Shown: positions 23,830-36,178, counted from the first letter of the stretch. The stretch: 57,320 nt of DNA from Moniliella sp. 'wahieum' (GCA_003971905.1 RSEE01000170.1:1-57320), one strand, 5' to 3'. Program-made: numbers and translations. The notes: generated from the sequence alone by a model not told the origin.

Positions 23830-25510
23830 GCACTGGCCAGGCGACGATCCCAGTTGGTGTCGTACCATCACCACCACCATCCCAACTTGCCCGGCTTTGC
23901 CCGCCTCCCAAGGCCTGCTGCCTCGTTTAACCCCCCTTCTCAGCCTCCGTTCCCCCTCTCCATCTGTGTCTGTCCAGCCGCAGCCCACTATTATCCCGCG
24001 CCGCTTTCTCACGTCCACCAGCCTCCCCCCCGCTCCAGGACCGCGCGCCTCCTCCCCACGCACGCCCAGGCCATCACCGCGATTCGCTTCGCCATCACTG
24101 CCATCCGCTTGGCCACGCCGCGATTCATTCGGCCATCTCCACCGTCGGGTCGGCCAAGCGGAAACAGGCGATGGTACATGCCATTATGCATGCCTGCTGG
24201 CCCCAGTCTGGCGTCCTGGCCGTCCGTTACCACCCACCTCGCCTGCCGCCAGCACCGCCGCGCTTGATTTGGCCGTCTGGACACTTGTCTTGGGAGCTTG
24301 GGTTCCTCATCTCGAACGTCGTCTTGGCCATGTGCAACCTGGTCGCGCGCATCGGAAAGCATGCCATCCCATGCCATCCCATTCCATCCCATGCCATCCC
24401 TTTCCAGTCCACCCTTCCTCATTCTGACCCGCTCTTGCACCAGCCGCTTGCCCCTCACCACGTCGCTCTCCCCTAATTACCCCCATCTCAACGCTCGTCA
24501 CAGGCATGCTCAAGCTCGAGTTGTCCATGTGCAAGTACAACGTGGTGCTCTGTCAGACGGTCGCGTCCACGCTTGCGCTCGCCCGGTGGCAACTGTCGGT
24601 TCAACCTCGTGTCAGGCGTCTCTGTCCAAGCATGCGCCCGCCATGTCCAAGCATGCGCCCGCCATGTCCAAGCCTGTGCTTGTCATGTGCTTGTGCCCAC
24701 CGTTTTTAAGATTGTGCCCGCCATCAGCAAGCATTTGCCTGCCTCCATGCTTGCGCTCGCCATCCCAAGCCCGTGCTCGCCATCAAGCCTGTGCTTATCA
24801 TCCCCAAGCCTGCGCTTGCCATCTTTAAGACTGTCCTCGGCACCAAGCTTGTGCTCGCCATCAAGCCTGTGCTCGTCATCCCCCAGCCTGCGCTCTCCAT
24901 CCCCAAGCTTGGGCTCGCCCCCAAGCCTGTGCTCCCCATCTTCCACATCAAGCATGTATAGGAACATAGTAATGCATATCATCATTCAGCCTATCTCTCC
25001 GTCCACTCTAGTCTGTTGGGAACATGCATGAAGCATCTGAGCACCTGTCATAGATGTTGAAGCGGACAATGACTGTGGCGGTCGTGGGTCTTTGAGGCGA
25101 ACATAAGAACGACTGCCCCAGTTGGTCCAGGGCACCACGGCATGCACTTTGAGAAATGATCAACAGGCGTACTTCAGCAAGATCAACTGTGTTCAAACTA
25201 AACAACAGCATGACTATCGGATGGTATCAATGCGATGTTTAATACAATTGTCGATGCTGTGTGAGGAACAACTGTACATAGTTGTTGGGGCTTGTGAACT
25301 AGGAGTTTACCAGCACCTTGCATACATGTTTCGAGGCACCGTATCACGAACATTAGAGATGTTTGAGCTGGCAATCATATGGCGTTTGACAGCTCTTCTC
25401 CAACGGTTTAACACGAATCTTGTAGATGTTTGCAGGCTGTGAATGCCCGACTTTTGGCGAGATGTTCAAGAGAGTACTGTCACCAACTCTGGCGGTTCAT
25501 CAGTGGAGGA
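23830..25510 (+). repeat. Subtelomeric family, copy 1
   Basis: About 1.5 kb similar in order and orientation to 55090-56490. Shared blocks include a CGCCGGTCGGGTCGG-like segment with GGAAACAGG, CTCGCCTGCCGCCAGCACC, TCATTCTGACCCGCTCTT, the CAAGCCTGTGCTCGCCATC repeat, AAGCATGTATAGGAACATAG, and the GATGTTGAAGCG...GTCGTGGGTCTTTGAGG block. Identity is patchy, so this is an old duplication. Confidence 0.75.
24573..24961 (+). CDS. KPxLxI-repeat ORF, copy 1
   Basis: Unknown function. After frame changes the sequence reads SKHAPAMSKHAPAMSKPVLV, then a series of 6-10 residue units of the form K-P-[VA]-L-[AVI]-I (KPVLII, KPALAIFK, KPVLVIPQ, KPVLPIF). It ends HIKHV followed by TAG at 24959-24961. The copy at 55.9 kb ends with the same KHV stop in the same repeat frame, which argues that this frame is or was coding. 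The upstream exon structure cannot be resolved; a TCACAG acceptor-like site lies at about 24504. Confidence 0.3.
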
Positions 25511-26300
25511 ACAACAACAACTGTCATGAATGTTTGAGCGCCTCATCAGGGCATTCGTGGGAGCTCTTTCGACGGATCAAAAGTACGATTGTCGAAACTG
25601 TTGTAAGGGACATGGACCACATGTTTAACGACGATGAGCAGCAGTACATCGTTGCCTGACGTGAATGTTAGGACGTACAATGTACTCAGTATTGCGTGTT
25701 GTGTCAGCAGTTATAACGGAGTGTAGCGCATACTGTTCAGATGTTACCAGCAAGTAGCATACATGTTTTATGGCAGACTGTGGGCAACTCTGATGGATGT
25801 CGGCACTGCTACCATCATGGTGGTTGGCAAACAATCATCGGCTGTTCCGCCGTAACATCAGGTGAGGATTGAGTGCACATGATGCCAACATTGGACGTTG
25901 ATCGCACGGATCACAACAGATGGCTTCGGACTCGTGCAAGGGCAGTATGACAGTGAATACCATCACAGCAACAAGGGCAGATGTCAATGATGGTCATTTC
26001 ACATGTTGTGGTACATGATGCATACAACCATCACGGTTACATGGACAGATGTCAGATGGATGAACATCGAAGTATAACCAGCATTTCTCTGATGTTACAG
26101 GAGAATATTCCCTTGGTAGATGTTTAGTATGCACAGCGTATTCGTCCATCATTCGTAACAGTAATGGCAAGTACCATTGCAACCTGACGCCAATGTTCAT
26201 TCTGATATGACAGGAGCTGGCGGATGGTAATGCAACAGAGCACAACCGCTCTCGTTCACAACAGTCTCAAAGAGAAAACAGTATGTGGCCAGTGTTGAAA
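25040..26300. repeat. Degenerate array containing ACATGTTT/AGATGTTT boxes
   Basis: Irregularly spaced (about 30-95 bp) boxes GATGTT, ACATGTTT and GAATGTTT are each embedded in CAACAACTGTCAT- and CATCA-rich sequence. Locally less GC-rich than the rest. The first 450 bp is shared with the copy near the telomere. No convincing ORF. Confidence 0.45.
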
Positions 26301-29300
26301 TCCCGTTGAGCAGGATGAGGATGAAGCAGACCGAACAGCATGCTCGTACGACTGGGGGTGCTCAAACACCATCCCAAATCATTGCGATCAAATATCGGAG
26401 ATCGCCACCTCGAGCGGACAGCAAGGGCTTGGTCGCAGGTATCATCAGCACGATAAGATCTATGTCCTAGATTAACGGGCCATGAGAGTTGTTTGTCACT
26501 CGTTGCTCGCATTGACGACGAAAGAGGCGGATCGCACCATACTGTATTGATTGAGGGTGGATGAACTATGCACGAAGGTACCGATGGATAATCAAAAGAG
26601 ACCGCGTATGCGCCTCAATCCCTTTCCGGCCGATAGTGAGACATTCAAGTGGTTTGCGATGGAGTTGATGGCGTCGGGAGCCCAGACCGCCCCTGCTCAT
26701 CGGAGGCAAGAGGCCCGTTGAGGCCGAGATGCGGTTCCGATCCTGCCATCCCGAAAAATCCAACGAATCCTGAGGGGAACGTAGGGAGGCCATGAGTGTG
26801 ACGTACTAATCGTCGGGCCAAGCCGGGCAGCGTCTAAAGGGGAGGATGCCCATTCGGGGTTCGAGGCAGTGAGGCTCTGATGGGCCGGGAGGGCATGGGA
26901 TGATGGAACCGGTGAATTGATTCTTCTAGTAGCGGGGAGCAAGACGTGCAAACGGGGAAACGACAGGGGGGGCGGCTTGGTCATCTCGACTGGGATCAAA
27001 AAACACTTTCAGGCGGAAGAGTTTATACAAAAAGAAGGAAGAGAGGGGGAAGGTCCGAGAGGGGGTCGATGAGGGAATTTAAGGGGGAAACGTGAGTAAG
27101 GAACACAAGCCTAATTTCAGGGTAAGAAGCGAGGGACATGGGGACGAGAGAGTGAGTTGATGTGAGAGACGAGTCGAATCCACGTGCGAAGTTTTGGAGT
27201 TACGGTCGAGCAACGGAGAGCCAGGCGAAGAAAAAAGAACGCAGGCTTGCAGCTTATAAGAGAAAGGAAGAGCAGCTGAGTCGAGATAGTGAGAGAGCGA
27301 GACGGAGGAGAGATGTTGGGTAGTGAGTGATAGGAAGAGCCGAAGAGAAGCAGGAGCGAACATAAGGGGGGATGGTCGTGCAGACCCCCCCCTCCCCCTC
27401 ATTGATGCCCGCCGCTTTCCGTGGCATCTCGATTGTCCTATATCCATCGCAGATGCTTCCTCCACTTCAATGCTCTGTCTCTCTTCGCATCCATCGTCCA
27501 TCGCAGACCACATCAACCACGAAGATGCGTATATGTTTGTACTCCCACCGACCAATGCATCATTTTGGCATGAGACTGCCGCACTTTCATCGTCTCTTGC
27601 CGATTGTAAACCTGTTTCTGCCAGTGTCTTCGTAGACGATTCATGTGGTAGTCATTATAGGCCAAACGGCCACTGGGCTGGATGAACGAGATAGCCTTGA
27701 CGCCATGGAATTTGAGCTCACGCACTTTTGGGCTTTCTTGGACTCTCTGATGTTCCTGTTAGCGCGGAGGTGCGGTTTTGAGATAAGGAAAGAGAGAGCA
27801 CGAGCGCCTGTGAAGACATGGATGTGACATAGATATTGAGAGGGCTAAGCGCTAAGCGGTTATGCTTACGGCTGGTTGCCAGTTAGGCGTTAGGGTTCCT
27901 TCGATCATCGATCATCAATTGATTAATGATTGATCGGATGCACATGTGACACGAATCACATGGCATGTCACAGACACCACCCGAAGTGGATGAGATTGCG
28001 GAACGCCTGAGGTAGACCAGGGTAGCCACTAGACCACAACCTACCATTGATCTGCCTCCTAGGCCTAGCCCCGTCTGGACTAAGGGCATGCGCGTGCGGT
28101 GACTGGACCATACAAATTCATACATACTCTGCCCACGAGGTACGTATCCCCCATCCGTCACACATCTCCATGCTATGCTCCACATACGTATACTCTGGGC
28201 CCTCTCCGTCCCGGCTCTGTACGGGCTGGTTTGCCAGGTTTAACGTTTACCGGGTAGGGTGCGGGTTCCCGGTTGCTTGGCCTGTGGGGGAGCGTGGGGC
28301 TCCCCCAGTTCGAACGGGACGAGACGAGTGCTGACGCGCTGAGGCTGATGCACTGAGGCTGATGCACTGATGGCCTGGGCACGCTTGGCTGTTTGAGGGC
28401 GGGACGCTTTGGACGTCCGGAGACAGGAAGGCACTGGAGCGAGCACCAGAGATAGGGTCCTCAGGGGTCGCCCGATCGCGTCCGACGGCGCCCTGCTGCG
28501 CCTGGCTCGGCGGGGAAGGTGGAAGAGGGAGTGAGGCTGAGACAAGCTAGACTTCGCACAACTGGTACACGCGGGTGGGCTTCGGCATGGCCGGTTTTGG
28601 AGACAAGGTACCGGGGGGCGCGAGGGGGCGCGTGTGGCTGGCCCGTGCACTTCTCCCCCTTCAGCGCCTTCAGCTTCAAGCTTCAAGCTTTCAAGCGTTT
28701 CAAGCCTCATTAATAATGGTCTGGAAGCGGACCGGAGCAGTGCGAGACTGAGATCTGAGGATCGGGTGGTCGCCGACCCTCAAGAATTCAGGTCTCGTGC
28801 AGCCACGACCACAGTGGTGCCAAGCTGGAGACCCTTCCGGTCGCCCTGGCAATGTTCACGCGTCGGCTGGACGCTCATCGACGGGGGCGATGAGGTGGAA
28901 ACAGGATGGTGGATGATCGATGAGTGAGCCGATAAGGGTGTAGGCACGGGGTAGGCACTAAAGGACGTGTAGGGTAGGCTGACGTAGGGTCTGTCGGGGG
29001 CCCAAATCAAATAGACGAAGCGTCGCATGCGAAGCATCAAGAAGCGGTGTTTGTACCTGGGCCAATGCACCAACGGTGAGCTGGAGGACGAGGGTGGTGT
29101 GCTGGAGAGTGCTGGAACACGCTGGAGGCTGAGCTCAGCGCTGAGCCTCAGCGCTGATGGGAGGGACTAGGGTTAGATCCTTTGATCTAACCCTTGGGCG
29201 TGCGTTGGGGCGTGCGCGCTTAGCCGGTGGCGGCAGTGCTCTGGTGGCCGTCTCTCTCTACTCTGGCAGGAAAGACGCCCTGAGTGGGATGGGCAATGGG

Positions 29301-30300
29301 GAAAGGCGGCTGCAATTCCCAGCTGCGCAACTGCTCCCCAACACCCAGCCCCCACCCAGAATCTCAGGGTGCCCAGAAGCAGATCGCAGACGCTCAGCAC
29401 TGGCGCTCTAGCGCGGCACAGACTCAACTTGCTCTGAGGTCTGATACCTGATCATCGATCGCATCGATCATCTCGCGTTGCGCGTTGCGCGTTCCCAAAA
29501 GTCCAAACCAGTCTCAACATCCACACGCACGCGGCGAGTGTTGCATCGGACTTCCGCCGTGATGCGTGACACGTGATGCATGGGCATCTCAGATTCTGGG
29601 TCTGCGATCCACGCTTTCTGAATCCGAGGGCTCAGTCTGAATCTGAGCTCTCAGTAACCTCATCCTGCCTAGCCGAGAGTGCCGGAAGGTAGACGTGCTG
29701 AGCATAGGCACTGCCTGGATTAAGTGCGTGGGCGGCCGAGGCAATCAGTAATCACACAGCTCACAGACACAGGCTGTGGCATGTGGTGCGACGGCACGGT
29801 TGCGGTGGTACAAATGCAAGGCCAAAACAAGAGGGAACATGTGATGCGTGTGACATGTGACATGGCGTGGAGTCGATTTGCGTGTGGGGCGGGGGAAGGT
29901 ACAGCCTGGTATCGCGGTGTAGCGCGAGCAGACCACAAGAGAGCAGACCACGCTGAGGAGAATCAATCCATTTAACGGAAAACGTTTAACCATAGCCAGG
30001 TGGCGATTGTGCACAATGGCTGGGCGCGTCTCTCACGCGAGTATGTAGACGTCCTGGTCCACTCGGCTATAGAGACCGCAATGGATGCTGAAGCGATTAG
30101 GCCGATTAGGACAGCAGCGTAGGCGATCGATTGGGGCGAGAGATAGGCGTTGGTGCATGGTGGTAGGAAGCAGGACAAGGGCTACAGGAGAAGGCTACTA
30201 GTCGACTGTTCGCTTACGCTGGTACGCGCGCTTAGCACCCCTCGGAGTCCCGGGGGCCCCCGGCTAATGATGCCGGAAGTGCACCGCGATCGCTGAAGCC
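26300..30300. other. Gene-poor stretch, nothing recognised
   Basis: Short ORFs only. Contains GATCATC-type repeats (about 27900-27935), CTGAGGCTGATGCA repeats (28338-28370), an AAGCTTC run (28674-28700) and GCGTTGC (29473-29492). Sequence at 27079-27555 is open on the minus strand but its protein is not recognisable. Confidence 0.4.
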
Positions 30301-30302
30301 AC

Positions 30303-30509
30303 TCACCGTCGCAATAAGCATCCCGTGCCCACGATAGCAGCCATGCACCATAGTAAGTCCAAGGGAACCAATCCTCTGTACATGGCTAATCGAAATTTCT
30401 TGCGCACAATCTTGTGGCCCTTGCCCACCTTGAATTTGTACGTAGTCCTCACATATCTATCCGGAACCTTGTTACCAGCATTTTCGATTAGCTTGTAGTC
30501 AGTTCTCAA
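30303..30509 (-). CDS. Exon-like fragment, possible membrane protein
   Basis: Not recognised. A less GC-rich open segment reads RTDYKLIENAGNKVPDRYVR, a basic stretch KGHKIVRKKFRL, and a hydrophobic segment GLVPLDLLWCMAAIVGTGCLL. It ends at LLRR directly followed by GTGAGT, a good splice donor. This suggests an exon of a larger minus-strand gene or a relic; no downstream partner exon was found. Confidence 0.3.
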   Translation of the reverse strand: MRTDYKLIENAGNKVPDRYVRTTYKFKVGKGHKIVRKKFRLAMYRGLVPLDLLWCMAAIVGTGCLLRR

Positions 30510-31129
30510 TCTGCCCTCATTTAATGATGGAAAACGGAGTCTCCTAGAGGCAGAACATGTATGGAAAGGGTGGGAAAAAGGAAAGTGGTGTGGTGTGCGT
30601 GCATGCGAGAGCTGTGGAAGGGATATGCGTAGCGGGGCACTGTGTTCTTAATCCTGCTTGGCAGGGACTGACATGGGGATGACATTGAAACCCCATGCCC
30701 GCATGGCCACAGCGCCCCTTTAAGACCCCAAAGCCTCCGTCTGAGTATTGCTAAGTAGAACTGCACGCCATTTTGATTCTCGCATCGGCTGCAGTTCTCT
30801 TTGTTATCGTGACGCAATGTCGCGGACTCAAAGTAGACATGGGCGGGATAGCCCCACAGAGGCACACAAGATAGGGCAAGAGAGAGGAGAGGGCCGATGC
30901 GTTGTGAGATATATGGCAGTGAGTACTGAGTGCAGATTCTGTCTGTTTCCTAGCCACAGGACCCCTTAGGCTGGTGGGGGAGCGTGTCAGCGCCAAACAG
31001 ATGGCGTTCTTGCTGTGTTTGCACGGTCGCGGGGACGACGGTGCAGGACAGAAGCCATAATCGACATAATCCCGCGTATGCCACTCTCTATCGACATTCT
31101 ACATCTCAGGCGGGGAGGCTAATCAAGTA

Positions 31130-31166
31130 GGGCAGGGAAGGGCAGGGCAGGGAAGGGCAGGGCAGA
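31130..31166. repeat. GGGCA/GGGAA pentamer tract
   Basis: Short (GGGCAGGGAA)n run, same motif as the array at 1.4-1.6 kb. Confidence 0.6.
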
Positions 31167-31873
31167 GTGGGATGGGGGAGGGGTGCGGGGCGACAGATCA
31201 GAGCAGATTGAAAAAGGCGCAGTGTGGCTCTCGAGCAGAGAGCGGGCGGGCGGGGGGGTCGACGGACGTTAGACGTTAGGAGCACCTGCGCGGAATGTAA
31301 GACCCCGGCATGTGGGCGCGTGTAGAGAGAGAGGGTCAGTGCGTATACGGCTTGCAATCCTTTTCGCGGCCACAGCGACGCAGCCCGCCGAAGGGTGGCA
31401 TCGGGTTGGCTGCCCCTCACTAGTCACTGGTACTGAGGCTCAGTCCTCAGCCGTGGCGGACATCCCACTGGCTCCCTCTCGGCTGGCCCCAAGCGCACGC
31501 CTCGCCTGCCCTCACCCGCCCAAGCACGCGCCCGCCTTTGTTTTGTTCCATTTTGCTGACCAACCAGCTACCCCCGGCCTCACATCTTCTGCTCCCATCA
31601 GCGCACCAGCCCCGGCCTCCGCCCGTTCCCTTTTGCCGGGCAGACGACTGGGTCCTCTGCTGCTGCCATCGGTGGGGCCACAGACGTACGTGGGAAACTG
31701 CTGAGTGTGCTGTGGTGCGCGCGTAGCGTGTGGGTTTTGGCGTTGGCATCGGCACCGGCACCGGCACCGACACTGGCACGGACGTCGGCGTTAGCATTGG
31801 CGTCGGCATTGACGTTTGGTGCTGTGGTTACTAGTTCCCACGCATCACCCACAATCACGACTGCGGCAGAGCT

Positions 31874-33829
31874 GTGCCGGTACCATTCTATTTGCGCAGT
31901 GCCCCCCCCCCAGCGGGCCAGGCTATCCCGAGCTGGTCGACGCAGCCCTTGTGGGATGCGCGTGGAGCGTCCTCGCTTGCGGAAGTGCTCCACCACGAGC
32001 GGAGTGGAAGTGGGACCGGCTCGCGTGCCTCGGCCGAGAGTACATTTGCATTGCGTGTGGCAAATCGTTTGCGCGGGAGATTTGCTCCCCGCACCGGCTT
32101 CGCGAGCAACGCTCCGCCCTCATCCATCGCCACCACACGTCAACGCAGTTGCGGCGAATGTTCTCGCGCCAAGAGCCGGTGCGACTTGGGCTTCCCCACG
32201 TGTGGTAGGTGCGCCCAGAAGAAGAAACTTGCGTGGTAGATTCCTATCCTCTCCTCTCCTCTCCTCTCCTTCCTCTCCTCTCCTCCTCTCTCTCTGCTTT
32301 GAGTTGCTGTTGACCTTCGATTCTACTTAGATTTACGCGACCAACTCGCGGGGAGAAGACCGCTCTCGCGCCCTCTCGGCTACTACACGTCCCTTATCCC
32401 CAGGCTCCTTCCTCCACCCTAGTCGCATCCAATCCTCTTTCCGGCCCCGCGCTTCGTTACCACTCGCGTTCGATACCACGGCCGCCTCGGCCGCTGCTTC
32501 CGCCGCCACCGCCGTTTTTCACGAGGCGAGGATGGGCGGTACGCAGTGGCGTATGAACCTTTGTCCTCTCATTTGGTCGCCAATGCACCCGCCCCAAATC
32601 ATGCTTATTCTCTCCCGCCTGCGCCGGTGCAACAGCCGTATGCCCCGCCTCGGGCGTCGCTTGCTTCCATCGAAACCAGCTACTCCTCCCCTTATGCGTT
32701 TCCTCGATCCTGGTCCGAGTCGGACGTTCCCATATCCTCCCTTCTTCTTACGCCACAAGGCCAGGAGCCTCATGTCCCAGGCGCAGGCCCAGGCGCAGGC
32801 CCTTCGCCTCACCTTCCCTACCCTTCTCCCTTGGGCACAGCGAGCGGAATAGCGCGAGCTTCGTCCCTACTGGCCGCGACCCGAAAGCCTCTCCAACCTC
32901 CTGACCTCTCTTCTCATCTCCCATCTTTCTATCCGGGAGGAGAAGGCAGAACAGGGGAAGTGCCACTAGCACAATTCTCCGCGTCTGTTCTGGATTCTCC
33001 CCACCAATACTCGCCTTCCACCTCCCTCATCCCACAAGCACGCAGCCCGACAACCCGGAGGATGGAGTTCCAGTCTGTTGACGCTATTGCGCCTGGCGTG
33101 CCTTCCCAGTTCCATGGTCCCGGGGTTCTCTCGCGCTCTCCACGACCATGCCTCTGGTCTAGAACCACCTACCGAGGCGGGTTCATTCCCATCGGGCCCC
33201 TTGCCGAGCTGGCAATGCTCGAGCCGGTCCGGGAAGTAGGAGGCGGCTTACTACCTTCTACTGCACTCCCCCGCTCCTCTCTCCCTCCCGCAGCGCCCCT
33301 GTCCTCTCACCACCTCGATCTTTCCTCTACGACCACCTTTCAAGACTCCGACCCAACACGTTCGGCACAGGTTCTCCCCACCTCTTCTGTCGCTTCTGTC
33401 TCTTCGGTCGCTTCGGCACTGCCCCAGCCCGGATCTGTCTCCTGGCCCCCGCAGCCACACCAAGCAACCCACACCCGCGCCACCGAAGCGTACACCGCCA
33501 TCCCGGATCCCAACACACGCTCTATGCCCTCTTCTGCCTACCTCGCGCCTGGGGCGGAGGAGGCGGGCACCTCCAATGTGTTATCCGCGTGGCCCACTCC
33601 GCGTGCTTTTCCCACTGTTGTCGGAGAAGGCGAATGGTACACCCCACCTACCGCCCCTACTGCGCCACCAGGGTGGCAGGACACGCCAGGTGGGATGGCT
33701 GGACAGGAAGCGCCGCCTCTACCGCGTCATTCTCTCCATCCCCACCCCAAGCCCGAGAGCGAGAACGAGAACGAGAGGTATAGACTGGGGGCTTTGTATC
33801 CTGGCTCCTCGGGTGGATGGTCTGCTTGA
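31874..33829 (+). CDS. Composite C2H2 / Zn2Cys6 transcription factor
   Basis: Nuclear, DNA-binding. The N-terminal part contains a C2H2-like finger, YICIACGKSFAR (about 32040-32075), whose DLL..H half is in the next frame (GDLLP). It is followed closely by the zinc cluster RQRSCGECSRAKSRCDLGFP...CGRC (about 32140-32220); the last Cys falls at a GTAGAT splice donor (32228). An intron to TTAG (about 32330) is likely. The long C-terminal part (32546-33829) is open for 427 codons, Pro/Ser-rich with phase-changed start, and ends SSGGWSA before TGA. C2H2 followed by Zn2Cys6 is a known fungal arrangement. Frame breaks near 32075, 32225 and 32540. No fungal middle-homology domain is evident. The start ATG (31874) is tentative. 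Confidence 0.6.
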
Positions 33830-33846
33830 GCATGAGCATGATTAGG

Positions 33847-34306
33847 ATGTGGGCTGTACTGTTTGCTTTTGCCTTTGCCTTTGCCGTTGCCTTTTACGCT
33901 TTTGTACTTCTTCTCGAACTCATCAAGGCTCTCCTGTGGTATTGGAAGGGATTGCACTTGCAGCAGCTGGAACGCGACGAAGGGGGACAACTTTAGACCG
34001 GTATGGTTCAATCCTTTGCCCCCCCTCCCAACCTCAAATCAACTCACTAGGGAGGCAAAAGCGAATGTTCTTTTATCCACTTCCTTCGTTGCTTGTGCCA
34101 TATGGTGGAAGTATCGTCTCTTCATGGTCTTTGTAACCTGGATCGCCCTGCTCGTCCTCTCGCCACCTATAATCTTCCGCCCATCATATTTGCCTTATCT
34201 ACTTCTTCCTTCGCTGGAGACATGGTGGGATAGTCTCATGGACAGGGGCAAGCTCAACGTGTATCACATCATCTCACACCCTCCTCGGCCTACGCTCAGG
34301 CGGTGA
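33847..34306 (+). CDS. Small membrane protein, unknown family
   Basis: Not recognised. ATG at 33847 opens a hydrophobic helix (VLFAFAFAFAVAFYAFVLLL), then ALLWYWKGLHLQQLERDEGG. A single frame change in GGGGG (about 33983) leads into FRPVWFNPLPPLPTSNQLTR, a second membrane segment (RLFMVFVTWIALLVLSPPII) and a tail ending ISHPPRPTLRR, stop 34304-34306. About 150 residues with two or three membrane spans. It lies only 18 bp after the transcription factor stop, which is unusually close and raises the possibility of shared transcription or a missed splice. Confidence 0.45.
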
Positions 34307-34726
34307 TGGGCATGTTGAGATGTGGGTACGTGCCGTATCGCGGGCGTGGAGAGGCCTACATTTGCTTTCCCTGCATCCTCCCTGGCACGCATACCCTCCT
34401 CCGACTGTCTGCACTCTTTTCTCTTTTATGTACGCACCGCGCCCATTCAGCTCTCGAGCCCATCGTCTCATCTCCGAGACGAGCTCATGCACGGTCGCTA
34501 CGGCACGATCATTCCTTGTCCTCATGAATAGCCCCCGGGTCCCACATCACGTCGGCCCTCTGTGCTTATTTCGCGAAGTAGGAGAGGATGGTCGTTTTCC
34601 ATCCCAGTCCCCCTCTTTCACTACAAGAAAAACTCTTGGGGGATCTCATTTCTTTCTTTTGGCGGCGCGCCAATTGAGTACTTATCTGGCTGTAAAGTCA
34701 TGCTCATTGTTTTCGAGTATGGTTGG

Positions 34727-35095
34727 GATCCCAGAGATGGTAACCGGTAGCCGGTAACTGCTCAGTACTCATCCCCGCCGGTCACGCTCTCACGAACCAT
34801 TCTTGAATACCGTTCGGTCCAAAGTCTCGGATCGAACAAGAACGAAAGGGACGCACTGGGGCCATTTGAGACTGCGTTCAATGGAAAGAAGTGCTCGGTG
34901 CTGAGAAGAATAAACAGAGTGGACCAAGGGTAGGGTACGTCGTCTGACCAAGAGGAGATCCGCACTCCACAGGGCGTTTCCCTATCACATCTTAGCTCGA
35001 ATCGTCCCCGGACCATATTGGAGTGGACAATCAGTCACAGACTCCACATATATGCCCATCCTTCTATTTTCGGTCCTGCCCCCCTTGAAGAGTCT
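34727..35095 (-). repeat. Direct repeat, candidate LTR (left copy)
   Basis: Matches 35793-36178 in the same orientation. Shared landmarks include GATCCCAGA.ATGGTAACC, CCGGTCACG.TCTCACGAACCATTC, CGGATCGAACAAG, GACGCACTGGGG, AGAGTGGACCAAGGGTAGG and CGTCCCCGGACC. Divergence of roughly 20-25 percent indicates an old element. Confidence 0.65.
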
Positions 35096-35514
35096 TCTCT
35101 CCTATTGAGTGCCTTCCTATTCCCTCCTTCTACTCTTGCCTTCTTGCCTCCTTCATATCGTTTGTGGTCTCGCACACACGCCCAACACAGTGCGTGATGA
35201 TATTTGGAATCCTGATCGTCCAGGGGGGTGATGCAATCACACTAGTGGTGGTGGTGGTCTAAGCCAACCAACGACACGTACGAGAACACAACCAGCCAGT
35301 CACCACCGGGGGCTTGGTCGCGGACCACGGACCACAGGAGCGAGAACACAATGAAACTCCTAGGTTGAGGAGGGACCGAAGGGACGTTGGCCAAAACATA
35401 CGAGCCACCAGCGGTGGTTCAACACTCCCTGGGCCAAGGGGGCAAAGGAAACCCTTAGGCCAAATGCGTAACATCAGATGAGAAAAAAGGGGATCTAAAT
35501 CGAATTCCTGAGGC

Positions 35515-35790
35515 ATAAAAGGGAGTTTGGGAAGACCAACAGATTTGGTGAACTAATCAGAGAGATGATCGATTCCAATAGGCACATGGTGAACCACACG
35601 TTCGCCACGATAGAAGCGTTCTCGCACCTCGTTATATCTAGCGAATCGTACCCGGCTGCCGAGTTTCGCGGTTAATGCCTTGGCTGCAGTATTGTCCACA
35701 AAGAAATGGAGGGGGGTGGCGGAACGACACCCAGTTCAGAAAGAATGTTGCGCACAAAGAGCGCATCCCACAGCCCATCCCCCACAGTGA
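35515..35790 (-). pseudogene. Ty1/copia RNase H remnant
   Basis: On the minus strand, DALFVRNILSELGVV leads, after one frame change, to HFFVDNTAAKALTAKLGSRV, ARYNEVRERFYRGE, VVHHVPIGIDHLSD, an in-frame stop, then FTKSVGLPKLPF. The VDN.AA.AL, R..EVRE.F, VPI..HLSD and FTK motifs are those of copia RNase H. The rest of pol and gag is absent, and the fragment abuts the right direct repeat, so the element is internally deleted. Confidence 0.75.
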
Positions 35791-35792
35791 CC

Positions 35793-36178
35793 ATTTGGGA
35801 TCCCAGACATGGTAACCATTCATCGATCCCTACCGGTCACGTTCTCACGAACCATTCCTGATACCGTCCGGTCAACGTCTCGGATCGAACAAGGAACGAA
35901 TGGACGCACTGGGGTTATTCGGGACTGCGTCCAAAGAAAAAAAAAAGGGCGCGGTGCAGAGAGGAACAGAGTGGACCAAGGGTAGGTACATAGGTTCGGT
36001 CAAGAAGAGATCCACGGCTCCACGACTGGTCCCGTCACACTTATGACTCTAATCGTCGTCCCCGGACCCACAAGTGCGTGGACGATCAGCACACCACACA
36101 CACACAACATGTGCATCATGCCATCCTTCCGTTTGTTTATCCCTTTCTTTCTTGCGCGCCCTGCCCCTTTTGAGGACA
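35793..36178 (-). repeat. Direct repeat, candidate LTR (right copy)
   Basis: Second copy of the repeat at 34727-35095, about 1.07 kb away. Together with the copia RNase H relic between them it marks a degenerate LTR retrotransposon on the minus strand. Confidence 0.65.
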
